Below the pieces are notes generated by a model that saw only the letters and a program-made list of their open reading frames with translations, did no database searches and was not told where the DNA came from. The position numbers and the translations under genes were made by a program. Below, in pieces: positions 22,184 to 35,400 of a DNA stretch of 64,000 bases. Positions within the stretch are counted from its first letter, which is position 1, and every line of letters begins with the position of its first letter. The stretch is taken from positions 5,504,620 through 5,568,619 of the forward strand of contig SCFE01000001.1 of NCBI GenBank assembly GCA_004352715.1. Reading direction: 5' to 3'. This DNA comes from Hofstenia miamia. Lineage: Eukaryota; Xenacoelomorpha; Acoela.

Positions 22184-25100
22184 CTAAACAACTGACATAA
22201 GAATATAAATGTAAATTATTAATATATATAATTAAAATTTGTCTCAAAACGAAAATGGAAACTGTCTAAAAAATGACTTATGACCTTCAATTGAAATATC
22301 AAACAAATTTGATATTTAAAAACATTGTAATGATGCACAAACATAAGAAAAACAATAATAACGAGTAGATTTAGTTGTTAAAAAAACTGAAGTACAATAT
22401 CAAATCAAAAACATGTGTGCTAACAATGGATTTATTATAACACTACAATAGTCCATTTATATTCTACATCATATTCTGTGAAAAAATCTCACACCATGAA
22501 AGAAAAATACTTTCGACTTAGGACTATTTCCATTTATATAATTCTATAGGGTTAGGAGAAAATAAAGATATGCAGCTTCTCATATGTCACTTTTGGAAGG
22601 TAAACCACTTACTTGATAGACATAAGGTGTGTTGGAATTGCTAATACTAGATTTAGTGAGAGCAGAAATGAATGAAGCTCGTTCGACGTTAATCATAGAA
22701 ATGAGAAGTTCCAAAATATGCAGAGTCCGCTGGAAATCATAAATTTGTTTATAAAAACAAACAAAGTTAAATGATATGCTTTCGTCTTTGCTCATCATAG
22801 TTTCATCATTGTCCGCGATTTCATTGTCGATAATGCTCGTTGTTGAATTACTTTTTTCTAAATTAAAAACAAATTATATAAGTGCTACTAAAATAGGGGA
22901 AAAGTTTGTGGACTAAAACAACACTTTTTCATAAAAACTCAGTTGTTTATAAACAAGACAAATATTTATCAACTCACAACAGTTGAACAGGAAACAAAAA
23001 ACTAGGTGCATTTCAATCTTCAGAACCTAACTGGCTAATAGGTATACCACATAATAATAGATTTATCAGATAAATATGAATTAGTAGCAACCTTAGAATG
23101 CTTATGGATAACTGAGATATCGGAGGGTTCATCATAGGCCTTTAGTTATAAAGTGCTTACATTTTCCAGCTAAAGAAAAAGTTTAGCACTAGCGGTAAAA
23201 TTATACATAAATTTGCACATTGAAACCAGTGTTGGGAAAAAATCCGATTTAAATTTAAAAAATCAAAAAAATCGGATTTTATATTTAAATCGGATTTTTG
23301 TGATTTAAATCGGATTTTTTTGATTTGAATTGGATATTTTATCTAAATTTAAATTTTACCCACATAATCTTTCAAAATAGTAAATATTAGAAATCCTTTT
23401 GATACTAATATTTTTGAAATGCAATAATGTAATCAATTTTAAATAAACTGAAGATAAAAAACATACAAAACAATAAATTCAGAGCCTGCCAATTCATTCC
23501 AAAATTAAGGCAATGACTCCAAAACAATTAGAATACACTACTCTTATCTCTATTAGCGTACTTGATTTAAATCAATAATTGAACTAATAATGTGCTTTGA
23601 TTTAAATCCGATTTAAATCAATGTAAATCGAGTGATTTAAATCGACTAACACTGATTGAAACAGATGGTGGAGCCAAAAAATCCTCCGAGAAGCAAACTG
23701 ATTTGTGCTTTCGAAGGAAGCAATCAAGTATCTCTTTGTTCCTCAGCAGATACAAAGAAAAATTTAGCTATCACATGAGAGAACATTGCTTCAAGAACAA
23801 TACAAAGAAATACATGAATTTTATACTGCTAAACCTGTCGCAATTTTACTATTGAGCAATAAAAAACGAAGTTTTTATAGATCCAACTACACAAGGAAGC
23901 ACATGCAAGTTTGCTGCCAACTCCAAGGAGGTCATTTGGAAGATATCTTGGATAGACTTAGACTTCTATGCACGGCTGAAAGTTAAAATCTTCCTTAATA
24001 AGTTAAATATTTACACGTAAACGCGTTAATATAAGTTAATTTCCATGTACTTCTAATTCAACAAAACAAATAATCTCGGTTGTAGATAAAATCCTACAGG
24101 TATGTTCGCATTTGCGTACCGTCGACAGTCGGATATTAACTGTAAAAATTATTAATTGCAACGTTTATTTTGATGTTAACTATCATAAATCATGTAATTT
24201 ACATTTATCCCAATAAGAGAAAGACCGTTTTTACCGTGCTCACCAATAAATATATATCTGCTTTAAAATTTCAATTCTAAGGCATCAGTTCCCAAATCAA
24301 TACAAAAAATATCGTCTAACGTTGATAGTGAGTTTTCCAAGCGACAAAGCGCCGAACTAAACCGATACGTTAAATTCGTAGAACGTAAATTTTCATTACC
24401 ACGTTAATTTCTCTCAGCCCTGCTTTTATACGAATGATTGAAATTGCGCAAAACTTCAAAATTTGTTGAACTTTAATAGATTTGTATAGAATTTAATAAA
24501 AATTGTATGGGTTCTATGTTATATAATAGGTTCATTTTCATTTGTCGACTTAATTATTTTTGGATTTGACTTAACAATTTCAATCAGGCTTTTAACTAAA
24601 TGAGCGCTCCAGCAAATATTTTATGGACCTGAACCAACCGAAACACCTGCCTATTGACATGATATAATGATTGTCTTCAACTTATATATGATATCAGACA
24701 AAAGGATAAATTGGTCACAATTAAGCGAAATTGAACAATTGGAAATACAAAGGATCTTTAGCAATTGGAATAGTAGAGCGCATTAATTCAGAAAAATTAG
24801 CTAATACCACTTTAACAAAAATTCTTCCTAAACAATTAGTTAAACAAATCAGGATAACATAACAAAATGTAAGAACCTGAAATACGTTGGGAAGAAGGAG
24901 ACTCTTTTCCCGAAACAACTAAGAACACCTCATCGAGAACATCAGAAAGGATATCATCTACAACATCTAGAGCACTCTCGATCTTTGTGTCGAAAAATTC
25001 CGAATCCATCACCATTTCATCATCGTCTTCTGACTAAACATAATAAGATAGTGAATACCCAATACACAATTTACCTCCCAGGATTAAAAAGAGGAGATTC

Positions 25101-26599
25101 AGTGATAGAATTTATCCTCAGAAATAACAAATTAATAAAAACACATTTAGAATAGACACTACTAAGTGATAGATGAAGACTAGTTCAGGCACAACGGATA
25201 ATCACCCAAATGAGTTACTTTAAAGCTACTACACGCGTTCTTGCAATTCTAAGAGAATTATATAGGATTATCTGAATTGCGATTAAGAATTGACACAAAT
25301 TATGAAATAAAAGAATTACAGTGAACAAAATTATCATTTCAAGATTATGTAAAGATGTAGATTATGTCCTAAGCTATATTCTATTGAAAAGCAGCTAAAA
25401 TTTTTCAATATACTGAATTAACAGACTACAATTTAAAACTTTCAAATGAATTTAGTAAATATCAAAGACAAGAAAATAAAAATGAAATCGCTTTTGAATA
25501 GAAAACTTTGAAATAAAATTAACAAACGTTATAATGAATTAATTTAAAAAATGATCATAAATTTTGATTGAAAGATATCAATATGAATTAAAATTGATTA
25601 GTATTGTGAGTCTACAAAAATAAAAGAACTTACTAATCTTAACGAAGTTGATATCGAAAGCGTACTTCCAATACTACGATCTGACTAAACAAAAAAACTG
25701 TAAAAATCCAAAAAACAAAAACCGGAATAATATATGATTATAAATATATCACTTTTAATCGTTGGTAAAAATGCAGTATGGAACCTCATATTATATTCAA
25801 AAGTACGCTCTAAATATATGACTGTGGGGAAGGGGTACAATTTTTCAAATACTTACTACAAATTCCAATTTATTAACAACCATTTAGAAAAATCAAATTA
25901 TTTTTGCTAGCACCCAGGAAAAAATACAATAACACATGATATGCAGTATCAGCGATTTCTACATTATACTAAGAACTCAATGGTAGTTTAAACATTATTT
26001 TCCTCGTAACAATAGACCACATGTTCAAACATACCGAATGTTCCCTTCCCTCAATATACATGTTTTGAAGATATACACACACAGATCAATTTATTAAAAC
26101 AACTGGATTATATTTTAACAGAATGTGTACACCTCTTCGCCATAATTGGGCCCTGATAAAAATAAATAAAATTTATGAACATTGTGTATTGTGTATAACT
26201 AATATTATTATAGTAGATATTATGTCAAATATAGCAATCAATTCTAAAATAATCCCCAATTCTATTTATTTGAATAGACGTGACAAGTTGTCTAAATAGC
26301 TTTGTATGCTTAGCAAACAAATAACTTGAACAATGTACAAAAGTGTAAGTTTATTGTATTCATGGAGGTGACTACAATAATTAGAACGGATGTTATGTGT
26401 AAAGCTCAACAAACTAGCAATGTACAACAGTTGAGAATTGTAAACAACCTGATGAATTATATTGAAATATTTCTTTTATTTTCAGTAAGTAAATCCAAAA
26501 TAAGGTAGATAAATGTGGGATATTTTGACCTTGCAAAATTAATTTAAAACATTGTTCAATTCTTGTTGTATGATCAATCACAATGTCTCAGCACAAATT

Positions 26600-26635
<36 letters not shown>

Positions 26636-29600
26636 GGCAAACTGTTGATAAACTACAATTATGGTTGTTTACATTTTATTTGGATAAATTGCTTCAGTTC
26701 ATGCATAAAATTTATACCGAATTTGATTTATTTTGAAACAGAGGAAATCTATTAGTTCTCTTGTTGAGTAGAATCAGTAAAAGCGGCTCCAATATCCGTC
26801 CAATATCATCACGTTTCACGGCGTGGGAAAGCCAGCGTTCGACAACAGTTTTGTTTGAAGAATTCGAAGAGACAAGGCCGTCAAGCATTCGCAAAAGGGA
26901 CCTAAAACACATTATTTAACCAGAGAACAAAGGTACATTAAAAACTATAAACCCAAGCCTAAAATTAAAAACCCAATTAAGAATGTATTGATAATTATTG
27001 ATGATGTCTTAAAGCCATGAACCTTTAACTTTTACCAAAAAATGCATTAAGGAAAAATGGCAGATACAATGAAATATGGCGTTAAAAATACATAATTTCG
27101 GGTATTTCATCACTAGAGAGACTAACATTACTTTGCAGAATAATATGCAGTATGATCAGCAAAGATAAATCCATGAAATATAAAGGAAAACCAATGAGTT
27201 TATATGAAGCTGTATTACATTACCAAAAGTTTCATTAATAGTGATTTCAATAAGCTAATTATTAAAAAATTCATAAATCATGTACTTAGAATACCATATA
27301 AAATGCAGTTACGTATACACAAGTCAATTAAAGGAAATAAAAATGTCTATGTATAAAATCCATTGAAACGCTTTCAACGCCAATGAGTATTAAGACCATA
27401 CAGTACAGGTTGCATCAACCAAAAAAAACATTTATTGGTCTCTGATATACACATTTAACAACAAACTGCCAATTGCATTTTGAGAATACAAACCATTTAT
27501 GCACATTGTCGAAAATTTTTTGCACTATTATGAAAATTGGGATTCCATTGATACATCGATACCGGTGCTTTCCTATCATGGCGAAAATTTATAAAAATTT
27601 TTTTTGCAAAGACTCAAATTCCTCCCATGCCGAATGTTTTAAAGCCCATCACAGGAATATCTAGCCCCAACTGTGCTGCTTTCTGTAAATAACCGTCGCG
27701 GGGATTTTTGACTTCGTACAAAGGCGTACAATAAAAAGTCGCGACGGGTGGGAATTAAGGATGACAATAAAAAACAATTCTTTATCCAGTGGTGCTTTCA
27801 AATTTTAGATAATTGGATTATTTAGGCTAGCATTAAATAATCATTCCACTCCATTTGGGGTGGTTAGAGACACTATAGAATAGTTAGTTTAAGTGCAATT
27901 GCGCCACAAGTGAAACAAACACCCATGCACCAAACACAAACAAGTCCAAATTTTGAAATATACAAAAGGTATTTGCCAAATTCTCCTCAAACAGATAGCT
28001 AAATGTATTTTCACATAGTTTTTATCTATTTGATATTAATAGTAGTGCTTATACTTTTGTTTCTATACTCATTACATTCTCAAATGAGTAAACAGATCAG
28101 TTGCTTTGCAAACACTATTAAATGTAGCATATAATTGTAATTTGTAGTTAGTGCGATTCTGCAACCTCGCTAAGTAAAATAGAATTTGATAGACTTAAAG
28201 TTTCACATAGTCGAACTGCATTGTATATACTGGTTGTACCAAAAAATCAAACCGAAATTTAAATTGATACAGTTCAAATGCGACTTGTGATAATTGAGTT
28301 TTGCAAAAACGCGTATGCATACTTTAACATTTGGTGTTCCCAGTGAAAAATTAATTTGATTGGAGTGCTTGAAATTATTACAATAACATCTTAGTAAGAA
28401 CTCTATCTTCAACTCTATCTTCATTCCTTTTCTAAACATAACTTTGCCATTAATCTCATCGCTACAACTGTCTTTTCAACTACTTGAAGGTTTTCCCTGC
28501 TTAATGATTTATTATGGTGACTGAACATTGCTTTATTTATTTATGCAATTTGAATTTATAAATTCACTTGAAGTAAATGAAACAGATTTTTTTAATAATT
28601 ATTACGTAGTGTTAGCTCTTGGAGCAAACATACTTTTAGTGGATTTCAATAACAATGGTATTTTTATCATTTAATGCAGCCAACTACAAGAAAATTCACG
28701 GTGAAGAAACACATAGTGAACAAACTACTCTGTACACAACTCAATTATCAACAATAGCATAAGAGCTTTATCAAATGAATTTTCGGCATCAATTGTTTGG
28801 AAAACTAGCTATGGCGTGTAGACTGGGGTTCGGTGCGACCAGAATTTTTTGTCCCAGTCACATTAATTTTTATTCTCAGTCACAGTAAATTACCAGGCTA
28901 AAAAAATTCTGGTCACATGCCATTTTTCTCTATTTAGAAAAAGTTATTACCAAATCCCGAAGTCAGTGGACCTAGCATCTACAGTTATGGCCCTACTGTG
29001 ACACAAACATTTTGTTACCAAGAAGAATTTCATGGGACCCTAATGCAAGCTCATTTCGTTTCGAGTTTCGTATCAAAACATTTGAAAAGTCGATTGAACA
29101 TTTTGCCTGCATATTACAGTTATTTGAATTGGAACAGGCGTAAAGACTAGAAATATTGTGAATTTATCATTATATAGCTTCAGGATATGTGAGAAATGAA
29201 TTATCTATTATCCTGTTTACACGCGACATGGGACATGCATTTGATCAATTATTTTATGCCATGTAAACACCCAAAGCATAAGCATTCAAGCGCACAAGTA
29301 GATCAATTATAAAACAAGGAAGGCTTTCAAAAATGAATTTCTGTGATTGTTTAAAGACTTAAAAGGTGAACCGGATAAGTCTTCATCTATAGAGATTTAA
29401 TAATTCCATAATTGCAAGTAATGGCGATGTTCATTATTCGTAATTAGCTACCAGTCAATCAGAATGATATAGAGTTTACTGAAGCAATATTTATTCAGAT
29501 TTTATTCTAGTAATAACTATACATATTATGAATAAAACATGTTTGTTTACATAAACAAATTATGTACATGTAAGGAGAATAATTTTGAAATTTAATTGTA

Positions 29601-32403
29601 TTAATGAGAGAATGAACAACTAGATTGTAAATAATCAAAAGAAAGAATGTTTGGGAACAATATTCGCCATCTATATACAATTGTTAAATCTCGTATTATA
29701 TAGTATTTAAAAATGCGTAAATTATCTAATTAACAGAAAACATTTTGCGTTATTAACAATTGAATGCTTTTTAAACAAACCAAAAGAAAAATATACAAAA
29801 TAAAATCTAATGTAAAACTTCAAAACGAATGCCAGGTAACAATTAAATTTGATTGGCCTGTGACCAACTATTACCAATAATTTGAGTGACTTGTGACTAA
29901 TTATAACCAATGGTACGGCTCTAATTACTGCCAATTTGCTGTAGAAATTATTAAATAGCTGCAAACGAAATCATGCATGTTTCATGTTTTACGTGTTTAC
30001 GCAGACACAAGAAACATGACATTCAATAATTAAATAAATTTGAAAGATCGAGTTTACATATTATTTGAGCTCATTAAAGAAATACGATGGTATAACTAAA
30101 GATATTGGTGGAATTACAATGATCATTTATAAGACGTAGGGAGAATGAATCGAATCTAAATTTTCAAACGTGTTCAAAATTTTTTTATTGAAAAAAATTA
30201 AAATTTGAATAAAGAAAATGAAAATTCGTGGATTAGTTAATTGTGAGGAATCTTCTGTGTAAACATTTGGAACATTGCATTATCTAAAGTGCGGCAAATT
30301 TCAACAATAAAACAGAAAACGAAAATATATCGGTTATAAAATTGCAAACCTATCATAGGATCTTTGACCAGCAGTACTTGCACCACCCGACTGTGATTGG
30401 GCTCGTGTTAGATGCCAAAGGACAGTGAACCGTCGATGAGAATCTAAGCAACTTTCGTTTGCTGAATCTACTTCCATCGAGAGAATCACAATGTCTTCAC
30501 AAAGATCTGCATCAGGACAAAGATTGTGCAATTGATAAAATAACTCCACCGATTTCTCGTAATACTCTGGTGTTTTGATATCCAAATATATCCACAGCTT
30601 TATAGCCAATGTCTAAAAACAAATATAAAAATATAAGGAAAACGGTTAAAATGGAAAAAAAACTTATGACATTATATCCCGAATGAATGCTACCAAATGT
30701 TATTATCGATTTGCATTACAATCAATAAAGCTGCAGTGAGAAGAGGCGCAGAACCTACGATGTTAAGAAGAATGCATCCCAATGTAATTCGCTAATTCAT
30801 AAACAAGCTTTACAAAATAATAAACAATATATTAAAGGAAAAAATACATTCTTGTCAATCCTCCCCACTATAATTCAGCCAACTAAATTAGTCGATAACG
30901 GCTTACAAGGTCGCTGTTCTACCGAATCTACGATGATAATAGATTTAATAAGAGGGAAATTTTCGGAACTAAGCCTACTATGTAAATGGTGAAGTGTTGA
31001 ACAGATAAACCACCATCACGTGCTTTAAGAATAATACAAGTAATTTAATTTCCTACGGAAGGCGAACATACATTTCCACACACATCATTACTTTTGACAC
31101 AAAGGTCATGTGAAATTCAGCAAAAAACAGCTATGTCTCGGAAGATTGCAACAGTGATTGCAGAGTATCATGGGACACCAAGCAACACCACAATACCAAC
31201 AGAATAAATATATTGTTGAACATCATGAAGCTAGGAATATTTTTCACAAAGTCAACAAACATTGAAGAGAATATATTGGGAATCGATTAAGAGTTGGTTG
31301 ACTGTATATTAATTTTCAAAAGTTCTACATGTACGTCAGACGCATATCCACAGGAATTACAAAGTCTTTCATTTTTAATGTTGTAATGTGGTTCATAGAT
31401 CTCTACATCACAAATATTTAAATTATATAGAAAATTTATCTGACCTGAAATATATTTGGAGCGCTTCTTATCAAATTCATTTCGCTATCCTTAATAGTTG
31501 GAAGTTCTTTGGCAGCCTAAAATATTAAAATATAACTGGGGAAATCGGTTCTTAACATCATATATCTGCAATGATTGTACTGATTTACTGAATATTGCAC
31601 AACACAAAATCATTAATATATAGTAGATAAATTTCCAACTACTGCACTGTTAAATGTTTCAAAACAAATTGTATAATCGTAAATGTTTGTAAAATTCTTT
31701 CAATAATAACCATGATAAGTAGTTATCGTTAATAATTAAAAAATCAATTTTGGTTCGCCGACTCAAATAGATAATACTCTTTTCTAAAGTTTTAATAAGA
31801 TGCGAAAATATTTCTTTGATATATCTTAATCGCATCAGCGCACCGCAAACACGTTACATCATTAACTACGACAGTAACCGCACGCGTTCAACATCCATTA
31901 GAGCAAACAGCACAACAGTGCTACTTCACATTGCAGTATATAAAAATAAAAACATATTATTGAATAATTTGCATTTCAAGCAGTGATCAAAGTCAAAATT
32001 GCTAATGGGCTATCAAGAGATTTTAAGATGACAAGATCAAGAGCACTAACAATAAACTGTGCGTACACAAACTATAGAATAAGTGTTAAGATCGACCAGA
32101 AATGCATTTTTGACCCAAGACTATAAGATTATCATTCACATTAAGCCTTAATACAAAAACACATCAAATGCAATACATTAATGATAGTCAACATTTGTGC
32201 AAAACCACATCCCTAAGAAAACTTCATTTTAACATCACAAAATTTTATACTAAAAACAATTGTTATGTAATTGCAATGACGGCCTAAGCATTTGGAGAGG
32301 GAAAGTCCAAAATAACAATAGACACTATTTTAGATTTTAGCAACATTTTTAATAATAATTTCCACCTTTGTTCACAAATATCAAATTCAATATATTACAT
32401 AAA

Positions 32404-32438
<35 letters not shown>

Positions 32439-35400
32439 NAAAATATCTCAGTTTTTAGAAATTATTTTAAAAGAAATAATTGAATTAGTGCACAGTTTTT
32501 TACACTTTGCAAACATAAAGGTCAAACGAAATTGATAACAATATATCAATAGAGACTAAGTATTATCAAATATAAATAAAAATCACGAAAAATAAAAATG
32601 AAAAAATATAAATTTTTTTCCTATGTACAAAACACCATTTGGTTACATAACACCAATATATGTGGTGAGCGTTACAAAGCACCAATATATGTGAAAACTT
32701 TATTACAAATCACCAATATATATATATATATATATATATGAATTGTTAAAAATTTAAGTTTGCATTAAATAAAATATGTGTAAAACTTTGATTGTTTACT
32801 TTTGCACGCAGCTATAACTTATCAAATAGCATTAAATAGACACGATTTTTCTTGTCAAATTTAGATTCACAAAATGTTGAAAAGAAATGCACCGTAAAAA
32901 TAGTATATTTTAAATATATAGATTGAAATAATCTGTAATCTATTCTAACGAGCAAACAACACTTAATGATATAACACGAACTTCAAGCATGCTGAGAAAT
33001 GTTGCAAGCTTAGAATTTGCAAACTTTCGAATATTGTAATTAGAAGGAATTGATGAATTGCCAAAATATTGTCAGTGAAGGACTGTAGAGCTAAAATTAG
33101 AGCCCTGCGACTGCAAGTACTCGAAATTTGGAGTCGCATCAAGTAGAGTAGAGTACCTAACCCGGGTCCAATTTTTGATTTAGTATTGAATAGTACATTG
33201 CATGCTTGTCAAATTAAAAAAATATAATTTTACGATTGAAAAACCTTTCAACACAAACTCCAATCTCGACCGTTGGAGTTGAGCCATGTTGTCGAGCAAA
33301 TGATAACAATTACAATCAAAGTGTTAGAATGAACTGATATTACGTTGATACTATGCTGAAACATAATCAAAGCTGATTTGTTTGGAGGCCATTCTTATAT
33401 AATCTGGAGCATAAAGGAATAAATTGCTTACACCTTCTTTCTGTATACCATATATTATCAACTATAATTCCCACTGAATAAATGTTTCTGGAGTATTAAA
33501 TTGTGAAATGGATGCTTTTCGCACGTCAATCTATCTGTTAAAACTTGAGTCCAGCTTCTGAAGTCGGACGCAACGTGATTCAAATTTTCAGACAGGTGGA
33601 CGAAAATTGGACAGACATATTAAGAATGGGTTCAGATCAGATAATAGAACAGTATATCCTTAGCAAGTCATCGGATTTACAAATCTTACTTTCAACAAGT
33701 AAGATGCATTAATTGCTTTAATGATATATTTACATACTATAATTATAAAATTTGGAAAACCCCAAACATGCCTGCTATATTCAGTTGTGAGCTTAAATTT
33801 ATAACATTGACAGGTATATGCGCCTATACAAGACCCGAGATTCGAACCCCCACTCGATTCCAAGCAAAAATGTCACGATTCTCTGGGCCCTAGCTGAAAT
33901 GTCACTGATAAGTAGAAGACGACATAATGCCACATCTCAAATTGCAGTTGATCAGAAGTAACAGGCGAATTCGGAAATGTATTGAATTTCTTTGAAATTC
34001 TCCATGATTATTGGGATGCGAAAATTATCAAATGACTGACAAATAAATAAAATTACAAGTAAAATATATAAAAGGACTTTTGTGACCAGACCCGCATTCG
34101 CCAAGGTAGGGATTATGTCAACTAAAAAAACCGCTCAGTAAGTCATATATGCGAACCACTGCCAATTAAAGTGTGTCAACCTAAAACCTGCATTCGTTCA
34201 TCAAAATTCTTCAAACTCAATGCTATGTAAATTTCCATATTGAGTACTAATCTATAATAATTTAAATTTTGAATGTTATTTAAGTGTCAAATAATATATT
34301 TCCACTGAACAAATAAAATCGAATATGCAACTTGCAACTAGATTGATAGATCTTCACATGTGTTCTATTAACAGGCGGCGTGGGTGGAAACAACGATAAA
34401 CAGTAACAGCGAAAATAAGATTCATCTAACGTAGAAACGTGTGTTTACCAACAAAATATTATTCAAAAAAATTTGAAATTTCATTTAAAATTGGATAATA
34501 TGGGAAATATCAAACTTGGAGAAGTTTTGACGCGGTCCAACCGAGTGAAATTATAAAATAAATGAATTGGCGAATGAATGTGACAATCCTATTTAAAAAT
34601 ATGTCTGATGTCGATGCCCACTTCTTTCTGTTTATTACAGTTATAAGTGGAGAGCGTTTTGGCCAGATTCATTTTTAGACGATGTCTTCAGGAAAGTAGT
34701 GTTCGTGGGAATTATTGGTACAAATTTTTCGTTGGCAATGATCCACGAACTACAAAATTTCATAAATAATTGCGTGCAAATTTTGGACAATGCCGAAGTC
34801 GTGTTTTAGGGCCACATGGGATCCTAAGACTAAAGTATTTTGCCGAACTGATAGTGAGATGAGTATTAGACTAAATTCAAAAGGCTAAACCAATAAATTC
34901 TGTACACAGAATCCTAAAAGAAAAACTAGCTAAAAATTAGAGTCCTGGGTGGTAAAAAACGGGGATATTTTTTTTGTGGAAGTGGAAAATAAAACCCACA
35001 TTATTAATCTGTATAAATCTTATTTGTCATTGTGAGATTTCACACTTCACTAAACTAAAAGTTTCCTACATGACTACACACACACACACATACATATATA
35101 TATATATGTTTATGTTGTAGTAACAGACATGAGCTATCCACGATTGATGAAAATTTCGAGTCATTTCAGCTCATACAGACTGGGAAAAGTGATACTACGC
35201 TTGGGTTGAAATAATGCAGCGGTCTACTTAGCTGTGCGACGGCAGTGCCTATTATTTGCCACCGTGCAGGCCTCTACAAGAAACAAAAGCGATCTATTGG
35301 AAATTCAATATGCTAGTAGAAAGCAATTTTTAAACTCCATGTTAGTGGTGCGAGCAGCATTTAGCAATTCCAAATCACTGACATCTTCAGCCTTAAATTG

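Larger units (their letters stand above)
26902..30349. other. DOP1: DOP1 intron 14
   Basis: 3,448 bases. Holds a GC-rich hairpin at 27693-27747 and a shorter inverted repeat at 28838-28913. Otherwise nothing recognised. Confidence 0.7.
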
